Positions 1 to 8,333 of a stretch of 64,000 bases of DNA are shown in pieces. This stretch comes from Pseudomonas tumuqii (GTDB taxonomy: Bacteria > Pseudomonadota > Gammaproteobacteria > Pseudomonadales > Pseudomonadaceae), in NCBI RefSeq assembly GCF_013184545.1, contig NZ_JAAOJA010000001.1:372001-436000 (forward strand), read 5' to 3'. The translations under genes and the position numbers were made by a program. The notes beneath the pieces are model-generated. The model ran no database searches. It was not told where the DNA came from and saw nothing but the letters and a program-made list of their open reading frames with translations. The stretch's first letter is position 1, and each line of letters starts with the position of its first letter.

Positions 1-44
1 CGCGCTCGGACGCCCAGGGCGCGCTTTGCGGAGGAGTTTCACAG

Positions 45-1907
45 GTGAACAACCCATCTAGCGGTCGCGTCGAGCCGGTCTACCGGCCGGTATCGATCGG
101 CATGCCGGCGGTGCAACTGCGCCAGGCCGGGCAGGCGCTGTATATGCAGGCGTTGGAGCCGCTGCAGGCGTATCCGCAGCGCCTGCTCGAGCGTCTGCTG
201 CGCTGGGCCGAGGAGCGTCCCGAGCAGACCTTTATCGCCCGCCGCGGCGCCGATGGCGAGTGGCAACGGATCAGCTATGCCGAGATGCTCCGGCGCGTGC
301 GCAGCATCGCCCAGGGTCTGCTGGATTTCGATCTGTCGGTCGAGCGTCCGCTGCTGATTCTCTCCGGTAACGACCTGGAACACCTGCAACTGGCCTGCGC
401 CGCCCTGTATCTCGGCGTGCCCTATTGCCCGGTGTCGCCGGCCTATTCGCTGGTGGCCCAGGACTACACCAAGCTGCAGCACATCTGCATGCTGTTGCAG
501 CCGGGGTTGGTGTTCGCCGCCGATGGCCAGGCCTTCGCCCGCGCCATCGAAGCGGTGGTGCCGGCCGCCACGCCCTTGCTGCTGACCGCGGGCGAAGTGG
601 CGGGGCGCGAGTGCCGCTCGTTCGCCAGCCTGCTCGGCGTCGAGGCCTGCGATGAGGCGGATGCGGCCTTCGCCGCGACCGGCCCCGATAGCATCGCCAA
701 GTTCCTCTTCACCAGCGGCTCGACCAAGCTGCCCAAGGCGGTGATCACCACCCAGCGCATGCTCTGCGCCAATCAGCAGATGCTCCTGCAGACCTTCCCG
801 GTGTTCGGCGAGGCGCCGCCGGTGCTGGTCGACTGGCTGCCGTGGAACCACACCTTCGGCGGCAGCCATAACGTCGGCATCGTGCTGTACAACGGCGGCA
901 CCCTGTATATCGACGACGGCAAGCCGACCCCGCAGCATTTCGCCGAGACCCTGGACAACCTGCGCGAGATTTCGCCAACCGCCTACCTCACCGTGCCCAA
1001 GGGCTGGGAAGAGCTGGTCGCCGCCCTGGAGGTGGATGCCGAGCTGCGCGAGACCTTCTTCGTCCGGATCAAGCTGTTGTTCTTCGCCGGCGCCGGGCTG
1101 TCGCAGGCAGTCTGGGATCGCCTCGATGCGGTGGCCGAGGCGCATTGCGGCGAACGCATCCGCATGATGGCGGGGATCGGCATGACCGAGACCTCGCCGT
1201 CCTGCACCTTCACCACCGGGCCGCTGGCCATGGCCGGCTACGTCGGCCTGCCGGCACCGGGTTGCGAGGTCAAGCTGATGCCGGTGGACGGCAAGCTGGA
1301 AGGGCGTTTCAGTGGCCCCCATGTGATGCCCGGCTACTGGCGCTCGCCCGAGCAGAGCGCCGCGGCCTTCGACGAGGAAGGCTTCTACTGCTCCGGCGAT
1401 GCGCTGAAGCTGGCCGACCCCGAGCACCCGGAATGGGGCCTGATGTTCGACGGCCGCATCGCCGAGGACTTCAAGCTCAATACCGGGGTGTTCGTCAGCG
1501 TCGGCCCGCTGCGCATGCGGGTGATCATGGCCGGCGCGCCCTATATCCAGGACGTGGTGGTGACCGCGCCGAACCGCGAGTGCATCGGTCTGTTGGTGTT
1601 CCCGCAGCTGGCGGCCTGTCGCGAACTGGCTGGTTTGCCGGACGGTGCCACGGCCGAACAGGTGTTGGCCTCGGCCAAGGTGCGGACCTGGCTGGGCGAG
1701 CTGCTCGAACGCCTCAACCGGCAGGCCACCGGCAGCGCCTCGCGCCTGGCTTGGGCCTGCCTGATGAGCGAGCCGCCATCGCTGGACAAGGGCGAGGTCA
1801 CCGACAAGGGCTCGCTCAACCAGCGGGTGATCCTCAGCTGTCGCGCCGAGCGAATCGAGGCCCTCTACCAGGGCGCAGATCCGCAGCGGGTAACGGCGGA
1901 GCGCTGA
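45..1907 (+). CDS. fcs: Feruloyl-CoA synthetase (ANL superfamily)
   Basis: This 620-residue acyl-CoA ligase probably activates ferulate, p-coumarate or caffeate to the CoA thioester, the entry step of the CoA-dependent non-beta-oxidative route to vanillin. The adenylation P-loop FLFTSGSTKLPK is at residues 220-231 and the GMTETSP motif near 379-385. Length and motifs match Pseudomonas Fcs rather than a generic fatty-acyl ligase. The start is GTG at 45, with a GGAGGAG ribosome site about 8 bases upstream; the frame stays open to the window edge, so a longer start cannot be excluded. The thiolase gene follows after 2 bases, so the two are one operon. The hydratase/aldolase (ech) and vanillin dehydrogenase (vdh) expected beside fcs are not in the window and should lie to the left. 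Family membership is seen; the substrate is inferred from context. Confidence 0.9.
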   Translation: MNNPSSGRVEPVYRPVSIGMPAVQLRQAGQALYMQALEPLQAYPQRLLERLLRWAEERPEQTFIARRGADGEWQRISYAEMLRRVRSIAQGLLDFDLSVERPLLILSGNDLEHLQLACAALYLGVPYCPVSPAYSLVAQDYTKLQHICMLLQPGLVFAADGQAFARAIEAVVPAATPLLLTAGEVAGRECRSFASLLGVEACDEADAAFAATGPDSIAKFLFTSGSTKLPKAVITTQRMLCANQQMLLQTFPVFGEAPPVLVDWLPWNHTFGGSHNVGIVLYNGGTLYIDDGKPTPQHFAETLDNLREISPTAYLTVPKGWEELVAALEVDAELRETFFVRIKLLFFAGAGLSQAVWDRLDAVAEAHCGERIRMMAGIGMTETSPSCTFTTGPLAMAGYVGLPAPGCEVKLMPVDGKLEGRFSGPHVMPGYWRSPEQSAAAFDEEGFYCSGDALKLADPEHPEWGLMFDGRIAEDFKLNTGVFVSVGPLRMRVIMAGAPYIQDVVVTAPNRECIGLLVFPQLAACRELAGLPDGATAEQVLASAKVRTWLGELLERLNRQATGSASRLAWACLMSEPPSLDKGEVTDKGSLNQRVILSCRAERIEALYQGADPQRVTAER

Positions 1908-1909
1908 GC

Positions 1910-3157
1910 ATGAGTGCGGGCCTCTATTCGGCGTTCGACGATGTGCTGATGCTTGAGGCCGTGCGCACCCCCTGGTGCGATTACGGCGGGGCCCTGGGTT
2001 TGGTTTCGCCGACCGACCTGGGGATCAAGGTCGGCCGCGAAGTGCTGAGTCGCGCCGCCATCGACCCGGCGGCGGTGGATTCGGTATTGGCCGGTTGCGT
2101 GGCCCAGGCGAGTTTCGACGCCTACCTGCTGCCGCGCCATATCGGCCTGTACAGCGGCGTGGCGCAGACGGTGCCGGCCCTGGGCGTGCAACGTATCTGC
2201 GGCACAGGTTTCGAACTGCTGCGCCAGGCCGGCGAGCAGCTCGCCGCCGGGGGAGCCGAGCTGGCCCTGTGCGTCGCCAGCGAGTCGATGTCGCGCAACC
2301 CGATTGCAGCCTACACCCACCGCGGCGGTTTCCGCCTCGGTGCCGGGGTCGAGTTCAAGGATTTCCTCTGGGAGGCGCTGTTCGACCCGGCCGCCGGTAT
2401 CGACATGATCGGCACCGCGGAGAATCTGGCACGGCGTTATGGCATCGCTCGCGAAGAGGCCGATGCCTATGCCTTGCGCAGTTTCGAGTTGGCCCTGGCG
2501 GCGCAGGGCGCGGGTGTGTTTGCCGGCGAGATCGTCAGTGTGCACAGCGAATCCTTCGCGCTGGACGGCTATCAGACCCGTGGCATCGCCTTGCCGCGGG
2601 GAGTCGAATCGCTCGCGCAGGACAGCCATCCGCGGCCGACCAGCCTGACGGCGTTATCGCGCCTGCGTGCGATCCATGCCGGCGGCGTACAGACCGCCGG
2701 TAACAGTTGCGCGGTGGTCGATGGCGCGGCGGCGGCCCTGGTCGCCTCCGCCAGCGCGGCAGCGGGGCGCAGGCCACTGGCGCGATTGCTGGCGACTGCT
2801 GTGGTGGGGGTGGCACCTGAGTTGATGGGTATCGGCCCGGCTCCGGCGATCCGCCTGTTGCTGGCGCGCAGCGGCCTGCGTCTGGACGATATCGCCCGCT
2901 TCGAAATCAACGAAGCCCAGGCCGCCCAGGTGCTGGCGGTGCAGCGTGAGCTGCAGCTCGACCCGCAGCGCCTCAACCCGCAAGGCGGCTCCATTGCCCT
3001 CGGCCATCCGCTGGCCGCCACCGGCTTGCGTCTGGCCTTGAGCCTGGCCCGGCAACTGCGCGCCGCCAACCAGCGCTACGGCATCGCCGCCGCCTGCATC
3101 GGCGGCGGTCAGGGTATGGCGGTGTTGATCGAAAATCCAGAGTTCGAAAGGCGTTAA
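1910..3157 (+). CDS. Acetyl-CoA acetyltransferase-like thiolase
   Basis: This 415-residue thiolase-superfamily protein has the N-terminal nucleophile in RICGTG (Cys97), the GHPLAATG motif (His366) and the second active-site Cys396 in CIGGGQG. It starts 2 bases after the fcs stop, with a weak AGCGGAG ribosome site. A thiolase gene (aat) accompanies fcs in several pseudomonads, where it was once assigned to beta-oxidation of feruloyl-CoA but may be dispensable. Here its role in the pathway is inferred from position only. The upstream open frame reaches far back into fcs, so the ATG at 1910 is chosen by operon spacing and family length (about 390-420 residues). Confidence 0.85.
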   Translation: MSAGLYSAFDDVLMLEAVRTPWCDYGGALGLVSPTDLGIKVGREVLSRAAIDPAAVDSVLAGCVAQASFDAYLLPRHIGLYSGVAQTVPALGVQRICGTGFELLRQAGEQLAAGGAELALCVASESMSRNPIAAYTHRGGFRLGAGVEFKDFLWEALFDPAAGIDMIGTAENLARRYGIAREEADAYALRSFELALAAQGAGVFAGEIVSVHSESFALDGYQTRGIALPRGVESLAQDSHPRPTSLTALSRLRAIHAGGVQTAGNSCAVVDGAAAALVASASAAAGRRPLARLLATAVVGVAPELMGIGPAPAIRLLLARSGLRLDDIARFEINEAQAAQVLAVQRELQLDPQRLNPQGGSIALGHPLAATGLRLALSLARQLRAANQRYGIAAACIGGGQGMAVLIENPEFERR

Positions 3158-3164
3158 CAACCCT

Positions 3165-3232
3165 GTAGCCCGGATGAAATCCGGGAAGCGTTGTTGGCCG
3201 CGCAATCTTTCCCCGGATTGCATCCGGGCTAC
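3165..3232. repeat. Inverted repeat beginning GTAGCCCGGAT
   Basis: A 68-base imperfect hairpin with outer arms GTAGCCCGGAT and ATCCGGGCTAC lies 7 bases after the thiolase stop. It resembles the REP-like hairpins common between Pseudomonas genes. A second, different repeat begins 9 bases later, so the two stand in tandem between the converging thiolase and marR genes. A decayed relative is at 38659-38739. Confidence 0.75.
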
Positions 3233-3241
3233 AAGAGAGGG

Positions 3242-3328
3242 GTAGGGTGGATGACGCCTTTTTCATCCACCATTGCGGCTATTGCCGGTGCCGCGATTGG
3301 TGGATGGAAAGAGCGCCATCCACCCTAC
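3242..3328. repeat. Inverted repeat beginning GTAGGGTGGATG
   Basis: A hairpin of about 87 bases starts GTAGGGTGGATGACGCC and ends with the complementary CATCCACCCTAC. The same left half recurs at 8334. It ends 10 bases before the stop of the converging marR gene, so it may act as a bidirectional RNA hairpin; this is inference. Confidence 0.75.
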
Positions 3329-3338
3329 GGCCATGCAC

Positions 3339-3830
3339 TTAGTCCGTGGCGGTACTGTCCTGCCGATAGACCTTGTGCAGCAACTGCAGCAGCTGCTGGC
3401 GTTCGCCGTCGTCGAGCGCGGCGGTGGACTCGCGGTCGCTGGAGGCGGCGATTTCCTTGAGTTGCTTGAGCAGGGTTTCCCCGGCCTTGCTGAGGAAGAT
3501 GCCGTAGGAGCGCTTGTCCGGCTTGCAGCGCACGCGCACGGCGAGGCCGAGTTTTTCCAGTTTGTTCAGCAGGGTCACCACCTGCGGCGGCTCGATGGCG
3601 AGGATGCTCGCCAGGTCGGTCTGCATCAGGCCGGGGCTGGCCTCGATGATCAGCAGGGCGGAGAACTGGGCGGGACGCAGGTCGAAGGGGTTGAGTTGCT
3701 CGACCAGATTCTGCGCGACCTTCAACTGGGCGCGGCGCAGGGCGTAGCCGATCAGCTGGCTGAGCAGGGTGTCGCTCGGCTCGGTGATCGGGCCGTTCGC
3801 TTCTGTGACGGAGGAATTCTTCTTGGCCAT
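3339..3830 (-). CDS. MarR family transcriptional regulator (FerR/FerC-like)
   Basis: A 163-residue winged-helix protein with the MarR recognition region around residues 55-105 (LRPAQFSALLIIEASPG, then DLASILAIEPPQVVTLLNKLEKLGL) and the RSYGIFLS wing. It is divergent from calB and convergent with fcs-thiolase. MarR repressors that release DNA on binding feruloyl-CoA control hydroxycinnamate genes in Pseudomonas and Sphingobium, so it is a plausible repressor of fcs, of calB, or of both. Two palindromes in the intergenic region (3873-3893 and 4117-4133) are candidate operators. The ligand is inferred, not shown. Confidence 0.85.
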   Translation of the reverse strand: MAKKNSSVTEANGPITEPSDTLLSQLIGYALRRAQLKVAQNLVEQLNPFDLRPAQFSALLIIEASPGLMQTDLASILAIEPPQVVTLLNKLEKLGLAVRVRCKPDKRSYGIFLSKAGETLLKQLKEIAASSDRESTAALDDGERQQLLQLLHKVYRQDSTATD

Positions 3831-3872
3831 TGGCTGGGACCGGGGCTCGCTGTGGGTTGCCGAAATGGGCTA

Positions 3873-3893
3873 CTGATTAATAAACCTAATCAG
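3873..3893. promoter_or_regulatory. Inverted repeat, candidate MarR operator
   Basis: Arms CTGATTA (3873-3879) and TAATCAG (3887-3893) are separated by 7 bases. The site lies 43 bases upstream of the marR start, where the promoter of that gene is expected, and its size suits a MarR-family dimer. Autoregulation is inferred. The rest of the 336-base divergent region (3831-4166) holds no gene; it is AT-rich for this genome around 4021-4080. Confidence 0.45.
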
Positions 3894-4116
3894 TTTCGCA
3901 CCAATAGCCAGGTTTTGGCCAGTTGCTTAAACCGCCGGCGGCGTTTATGGGTAAGCAGTGTGCTGAGTCGGCGCTACCCAGGTTTATCCGTAGAGGCGCT
4001 TATCTATTGGTTGTAGACCTCTAGTCAGAAATTAAAAATTAAGGAAACTTATTGGTTTCCTTTGTCGTGTTTTTTGCCATACTCCATCCAGCGAGTCGGT
4101 AGAGGTGCCGGCTTGT

Positions 4117-4133
4117 CCAGCACTTAGTGCTGG
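4117..4133. promoter_or_regulatory. Perfect palindrome upstream of calB
   Basis: CCAGCACTTAGTGCTGG is a perfect palindrome with 8-base arms around a single T, ending 33 bases before the calB start. It could be a regulator operator (MarR product or another) or a small hairpin in the calB leader. The AGCAGGAAA ribosome site of calB lies after it. Confidence 0.45.
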
Positions 4134-4166
4134 CTAATAACAATTCAACCAGCAGGAAACTACGCC

Positions 4167-5609
4167 ATGAGCATTCTCGGTCACCAGGCTGCGGCGGTCA
4201 GCGCCGAACAACTCGCTACGGCCCTCGCCGCCATGAAACAGGCCCATCTGGTCGAGGGGCCGGCCAGTCTGGAGCTGCGCCGCGACCGCCTCGACCGGGC
4301 GATCGCCCTGTTGCTGGAGAACCGTGAAGAGCTAGTCGCGGCGGTGTCCGCAGACTTCGGCAACCGCAGCCGCGAACAGACCCTGCTGTCCGATATCGCC
4401 GGCTCGGTGGCCAGCCTCAAGCATTGCCGCGAGCACCTGGCCGAGTGGCTGCAGGTCGAGTCCCATCCGGCGCCGTTCCCCGGCTGCGAAGCGCGGGTCG
4501 ACTACCAGCCGCTGGGCGTGGTCGGGGTGATCAGTCCGTGGAATTTTCCCATCGTGCTGGCCTTCGGTCCGCTGGCGAGCATCCTCGCCGCCGGCAACCG
4601 CGCCATGCTCAAGCCCTCCGAGCTGACCCCGCGCACCTCGGCGTTGCTCGCCGAGCTGATCGCCCGTTACTTCGACGTCAACGAGCTGAGCACCGTACTG
4701 GGCAGCGCCGAGGTCGGTGCGCTGTTCAGTGCGCAGCCCTTCGATCACCTGATCTTTACCGGCGGCACCGCGGTCGGGCGGCACATCATGCGCGCCGCCG
4801 CGGACAACCTGGTGCCGGTGACCCTGGAGCTGGGCGGCAAGTCGCCAGTGCTGGTCTCGCGTAGCGCCGACCTCGCCACCGTGGTGCAGCGGGTGATGAC
4901 GGTGAAGACCTTCAACGCCGGGCAGATCTGCCTGGCCCCGGACTATCTGCTGCTGCCGGAAGAGTCGCTGAGTGACTTCGTCGCCGAGGCCGTGCGCTTT
5001 GTCGGTGCGATGTACCCAACCCTGCGCAGCAACCCCGACTACACCTCGATCATCAACCCGCGTCACTTCGACCGCCTGCTCAGCTACCTCGCCGATGCCC
5101 AGGCCAAGGGCGCACGCCTGGTCGAGATCAATCCGGCGCAGGAAGACCTGAGCGACCGCGAGACTCGCAAGATCGCCCCGACCCTGGTGCTCGACACCAG
5201 AGATGCAATGCAGGTACTGCGCGAGGAGATCTTCGGCCCGCTGCTGCCGATCAAGACCTACCGCGACTTTGCCGAGGCGATCGACTACGTCAACGCCCAG
5301 CCGCGGCCCCTGGCGGCCTATTACTTCGGCGAGGATGCCGACGAGCGCCAGCAAGTGCTGGAACGCACCACCTCGGGCGCAGTGGTGATCAACGACGTCA
5401 TGAGCCATGTATTGTTCGAGCAGTTGCCGTTCGGCGGCGTCGGCCACTCGGGCATGGGCGCCTATCATGGTGTCTATGGTTTCCGCACCTTCAGCCATGC
5501 CAAGGCGGTGGTGGTGCAGAGCCCGATTGGTGAATCCAACCTGGCGATGCGCGCGCCTTACGGCGAGATGATTCATGGTCTGCTGGATCAACTGCTGACC
5601 GCTAATTGA
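4167..5609 (+). CDS. calB: Coniferyl aldehyde dehydrogenase
   Basis: A 480-residue NAD(P)-dependent aldehyde dehydrogenase likely to oxidise coniferyl aldehyde to ferulate. It has PWNFP at the cofactor site, the general base Glu221 in LELGGKSP and the catalytic Cys255 in GQICLAPDY, spaced as usual for the superfamily. The GQICLAPDY context and about 480-residue length are typical of the CalB branch. The ATG at 4167 follows AGCAGGAAA. The fate of the product, ferulate, is fcs on the same island. An alpha/beta hydrolase follows after 19 bases with its own AAGGAG site, so the two are probably cotranscribed. The exact aldehyde is inferred from context with calA and fcs. Confidence 0.87.
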   Translation: MSILGHQAAAVSAEQLATALAAMKQAHLVEGPASLELRRDRLDRAIALLLENREELVAAVSADFGNRSREQTLLSDIAGSVASLKHCREHLAEWLQVESHPAPFPGCEARVDYQPLGVVGVISPWNFPIVLAFGPLASILAAGNRAMLKPSELTPRTSALLAELIARYFDVNELSTVLGSAEVGALFSAQPFDHLIFTGGTAVGRHIMRAAADNLVPVTLELGGKSPVLVSRSADLATVVQRVMTVKTFNAGQICLAPDYLLLPEESLSDFVAEAVRFVGAMYPTLRSNPDYTSIINPRHFDRLLSYLADAQAKGARLVEINPAQEDLSDRETRKIAPTLVLDTRDAMQVLREEIFGPLLPIKTYRDFAEAIDYVNAQPRPLAAYYFGEDADERQQVLERTTSGAVVINDVMSHVLFEQLPFGGVGHSGMGAYHGVYGFRTFSHAKAVVVQSPIGESNLAMRAPYGEMIHGLLDQLLTAN

Positions 5610-5628
5610 GTCGTTAAGGAGCCAAATC

Positions 5629-6570
5629 ATGAAGCTATTACAAAGCCTCAAGGCCAAGTTATTGCGCGCCTTGGCCAAGCGCATGAAAGGGAAATTTATC
5701 TACGACGCGGCGCAGTATCCGTTGCGCGCGGTCGCCGAGGAATTCATCCCGACCGCCTGGGGGCCGGCGCGGGCGCTACTCTATTGGCCCATCACAGAGT
5801 CCGCGCAGCCCTTGCCGGTGTATCTGAATCTGCATGGCGGCGGCTTCGTCGCCGGGGTGCCGGAACATGACGACAGTTACTGCCGCCGCCTGGCGCATAA
5901 CCTCGGTTGCCTGGTGGTCAATCTGGATTATGTGCTGGCGCCGGAGTGTCCGTTCCCCGCCGGCTTACGGCAGAGCTTTGCGGTGCTCGAGTGGCTGGTG
6001 GAACGGGCCGAGACGCTGGGCATCGATCCGCAGCGAATCGCCGTCGGCGGACACAGCGCTGGCGGCAACCTGGCCACCGGCGTGGCCAAGCTGGCGCGCG
6101 GGCATCAGCGGCTACGGGTGGTGCATCAGCTGATCGACTATGCGGTACTTGACCTGGCCCAGGACCCCGCGTTGAAAGTTTCGAGCCTCGACAAACCCTT
6201 GCTCGGCGCCGGTCTGGTGCGCTTCTTCAATCGTTGTTACCTGAGCGATCCGGCCCAGGCCAATGATCCGCTGGCCTCGCCGTTGCTGGCGACGGTCGAC
6301 GAATTGCGCGGCATGCCGGCTACCACCCTGATCACCGCCGAGTACGACATCCTGCGCGCTGAAGGCGAGGCCTACGCCGAGAAGCTGCGCCAGGCCGGGG
6401 TGGCGGTGAACGAGCGAATGTTCGCCGGCTGCGACCATATGTTTACCCACCTGGGACCGGACGACTCGGCGGAGCAGGCCTGGCAGTTGATCGAGGATGG
6501 GTTGCGTGGGGCGTTTCGGGTTGGGGCGGGGGAGGAGGTCGGTGTGAGTGGTGCCAGCGCGCTGGCCTAA
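5629..6570 (+). CDS. Alpha/beta hydrolase, hormone-sensitive-lipase type
   Basis: This 313-residue esterase has the HSL-family oxyanion motif HGGGF (His69 onward), the nucleophile Ser143 in GHSAGG, Asp240 in AEYDILR and His270 in GCDHMF: a complete catalytic triad. The N terminus is basic and amphipathic (residues 1-22) without a clear cleavage site, so it may be cytosolic or membrane-associated. It follows calB by 19 bases with AAGGAG at 5615-5620. In this setting it could split acyl esters of coniferyl or feruloyl compounds so that the alcohol or acid enters the pathway. That role is inference; the family has broad specificity for short-chain esters. Confidence 0.8.
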   Translation: MKLLQSLKAKLLRALAKRMKGKFIYDAAQYPLRAVAEEFIPTAWGPARALLYWPITESAQPLPVYLNLHGGGFVAGVPEHDDSYCRRLAHNLGCLVVNLDYVLAPECPFPAGLRQSFAVLEWLVERAETLGIDPQRIAVGGHSAGGNLATGVAKLARGHQRLRVVHQLIDYAVLDLAQDPALKVSSLDKPLLGAGLVRFFNRCYLSDPAQANDPLASPLLATVDELRGMPATTLITAEYDILRAEGEAYAEKLRQAGVAVNERMFAGCDHMFTHLGPDDSAEQAWQLIEDGLRGAFRVGAGEEVGVSGASALA

Positions 6571-6599
6571 CGTCCAAATGCGGAAATGACCCCACACTT

Positions 6600-6688
6600 G
6601 TAGGAGCCAGCTTGCTGGCGATCCGACGATCCAGACGACCGAAAATTGTTGGCGCTTGTTTGTTGATCGCCAGCAAGCTGGCTCCTAC
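6600..6688. repeat. REP-type inverted pair, family GTAGGAGCCAGC
   Basis: Two 23-base arms in inverted orientation (6600-6622 and 6666-6688) start GTAGGAGCCAGCTTGCTGG and end with its complement. The same family occurs at 17210-17274 and 63084-63153. The GTAG tetranucleotide is a hallmark of REP sequences handled by REP-associated tyrosine transposases; no such transposase is in this window. Confidence 0.85.
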
Positions 6689-6803
6689 CTGACGGTGCTT
6701 GCGCGGCGACACAGGCGTTTACCGGCATGCCGCGGTAAGCTAGGCGGCACTCCAGGGCGCTCGCCGCCAGGATCCCAAGTCATGCCGATCAGCAGAATCC
6801 CTT

Positions 6804-7463
6804 ATGTCTGAAACCACTCCTCAGCCCCCCAGGCGCGGTCGCCCGCCCGTACGCAGTCGCGACGAGCAGATGAGCCTGCTGCTGGACGCCGCGGCGGCCG
6901 AGCTCGGCAGCGGCAATTTCGCCAACGTCACCATGGATGCCATCGCGCGTTCGGCCGGCATCTCGAAAAAGACCCTCTATCAACTGGTCGCCAGCAAGGA
7001 AGAGCTGATCTCGCAGCTGGTAGCTCGCGACCTGTCCACCCTCGAACTGCTGCTGGAAAGCGGCATCGACTGCGCCGAGGGTCTGCTCAGCGAGCTGCGC
7101 ATGTACCTGTACCTGTGGGCGCGCCTGACCCTCTCGCCGTTGGCCTTGGGCATCTACCTGATGGCCGCCCAGGGTCGCGAGAGCGCGCCGAGCATCGCGC
7201 GGATCTGGTATCAGGAGGGCGCCGAGCGCTGCCTCAACCTGCTCCGCGGCTGGTTGGGCAAGGCTGCGGGCAAGGGCCTGCTGGCCCGCGCGGATGTCGA
7301 GCCGGCGGTCGAGCTGATCGATGCGCTGCTGATCTCGCAGCCGCTCAAGCTGTTCACCCTGGGGGTGCAGCAGAGCTGGTCCGACGAGCAGATCGGCGAG
7401 CGGGTCGAGGTGGCCCTGGGCATGTTCGGCAGGTGTTTCATGTCTCGCGGTGCCCTGTCTTGA
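6804..7463 (+). CDS. TetR/AcrR family transcriptional regulator
   Basis: A 219-residue protein with a basic N-terminal leader (RRGRPPVRSRDEQ) and the TetR helix-turn-helix at about residues 40-62 (VTMDAIARSAGISKKTLYQLV). The C-terminal ligand domain gives no indication of its effector. It lies between the calB-hydrolase pair and vanR and ends 54 bases before vanR. There is no clear palindrome nearby that would reveal its target. The ribosome site before the ATG at 6804 is weak. Confidence 0.85.
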   Translation: MSETTPQPPRRGRPPVRSRDEQMSLLLDAAAAELGSGNFANVTMDAIARSAGISKKTLYQLVASKEELISQLVARDLSTLELLLESGIDCAEGLLSELRMYLYLWARLTLSPLALGIYLMAAQGRESAPSIARIWYQEGAERCLNLLRGWLGKAAGKGLLARADVEPAVELIDALLISQPLKLFTLGVQQSWSDEQIGERVEVALGMFGRCFMSRGALS

Positions 7464-7486
7464 CCGCACCTTGGCTGCGCTATGAT
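7460..7486 (+). promoter_or_regulatory. Candidate sigma-70 promoter for vanR
   Basis: TTGACC at 7460-7465 and TATGAT at 7481-7486 are separated by 15 bases, somewhat short. They overlap the tetR stop region and lie just upstream of the chosen vanR start. The TATGAT contains the ATGs that would be the longer vanR start, which argues for the later start at 7518. Confidence 0.4.
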
Positions 7487-7517
7487 GGTGGCCATTGGAG
7501 ACTGGCTGGGGGATGCC

Positions 7518-8249
7518 ATGAGTAAGCCGGGTCAGCGCGTCCTGATCGCGCTGCGCAAGATGATCGCCTCCGGGGAACTGGCGGCGGGCGAGCGCATTGC
7601 CGAGATTCCCACCGCCGAATTGCTCGAGGTGTCGCGCACGCCGGTGCGCATCGCCTTTCGCACTCTGGAGCAGGAGGGCCTGCTGGTCAAATGCGCCGGC
7701 CGTGGTTACACGGTGCGCGCGGTCAGCCCGGCCGATATCGCCGGGGCGGTGGAGGTGCGTGGGGTGCTCGAGGGCCTGGCTGCACGCCAGGCGGCGGAAC
7801 GCGGCATCGCTGCCGAGGTACGCCAGGCCTTGCAGCAATGCCTGGCACAGGGCGACCGGCTGTTCGCCAAAGGCTATGTGCTGGAAGAGGACCTGGAGAG
7901 CTACCATGACCTCAATATGCGCTTCCATCAGCTGATCATCGAAGCCAGCGGCAACCCGGCCATCGCCGAGGCCCTGGCGCGCAACGACCACCTGCCGTTC
8001 GCCTCGGTCAGCTCGCTGGCGGTCGACCTGCACGACATGGTCCGCGAATACCGCCGCTTCAATTTCGCCCACATGCAGCACCATGCGGTGTTCGACGCCC
8101 TGGTCAACGGCCAGGGCGCGCGGGCCGAGGCGATCATGCGCGAGCACGCCAATGCGACCCTGCGCTATGCGGAGATTTTCGGTCCGACCCAGGTCGCCAG
8201 CGAAGGGCTCAAGGTGATTCAGAAGGGGGCGGCAGAGGAGCGGTTGTAG
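7518..8249 (+). CDS. vanR: VanR, GntR family (FCD) repressor of vanillate genes
   Basis: A 243-residue regulator with an N-terminal GntR winged helix (residues 1-65, including EIPTAELLEVSRTPVRIAFRTLEQEGLL) and a C-terminal FCD ligand domain with the conserved metal/ligand residues in DLNMRFHQLI and HMQHHAVFDAL. It lies next to vanAB, and ATTGGATCCAAT-type operators stand before vanA, as known for VanR, which releases DNA when it binds vanillate. Start: ATG 7518 after CTGGGGGAT is preferred over ATG 7482, which lies in a likely -10 element. The stop codon TAG at 8247-8249 is part of a REP repeat. Confidence 0.85.
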   Translation: MSKPGQRVLIALRKMIASGELAAGERIAEIPTAELLEVSRTPVRIAFRTLEQEGLLVKCAGRGYTVRAVSPADIAGAVEVRGVLEGLAARQAAERGIAAEVRQALQQCLAQGDRLFAKGYVLEEDLESYHDLNMRFHQLIIEASGNPAIAEALARNDHLPFASVSSLAVDLHDMVREYRRFNFAHMQHHAVFDALVNGQGARAEAIMREHANATLRYAEIFGPTQVASEGLKVIQKGAAEERL

Positions 8250-8310
8250 GAGCGGGCCATGCCCGCGAAACGGGCAAGGCAAGAGCATCGCGGGCATGGC
8301 CCGCTCCTAC
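8246..8310. repeat. REP-type inverted pair, family GTAGGAGCGGGCC
   Basis: Arms GTAGGAGCGGGCCATGCCCG (from 8246) and its complement ending CTAC at 8310. The first bases overlap the vanR stop codon. Related copies lie at 25237-25276 and 51331-51403. Confidence 0.85.
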
Positions 8311-8333
8311 GGATCGTAGTGAAGTAGGGTGGA

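Noticed and set aside
1..44. Possible end of an upstream gene (frame 1 stop TGA at 46-48 overlapping the fcs GTG)
   Set aside because: Only 15 codons are visible and they do not let me recognise ech, vdh or another gene.
1145..1909. Open frame extending the thiolase upstream by 255 codons
   Set aside because: It overlaps fcs in another frame and is rich in Arg and Gly, a usual artefact in GC-rich DNA.
3948..3964. GG-N10-GC arrangement upstream of calB (TGGGTAAGCAGTGTGCT), suggesting a sigma-54 promoter
   Set aside because: Only the spacing fits; both the -24 and -12 blocks deviate from consensus and it is 200 bases from the gene.
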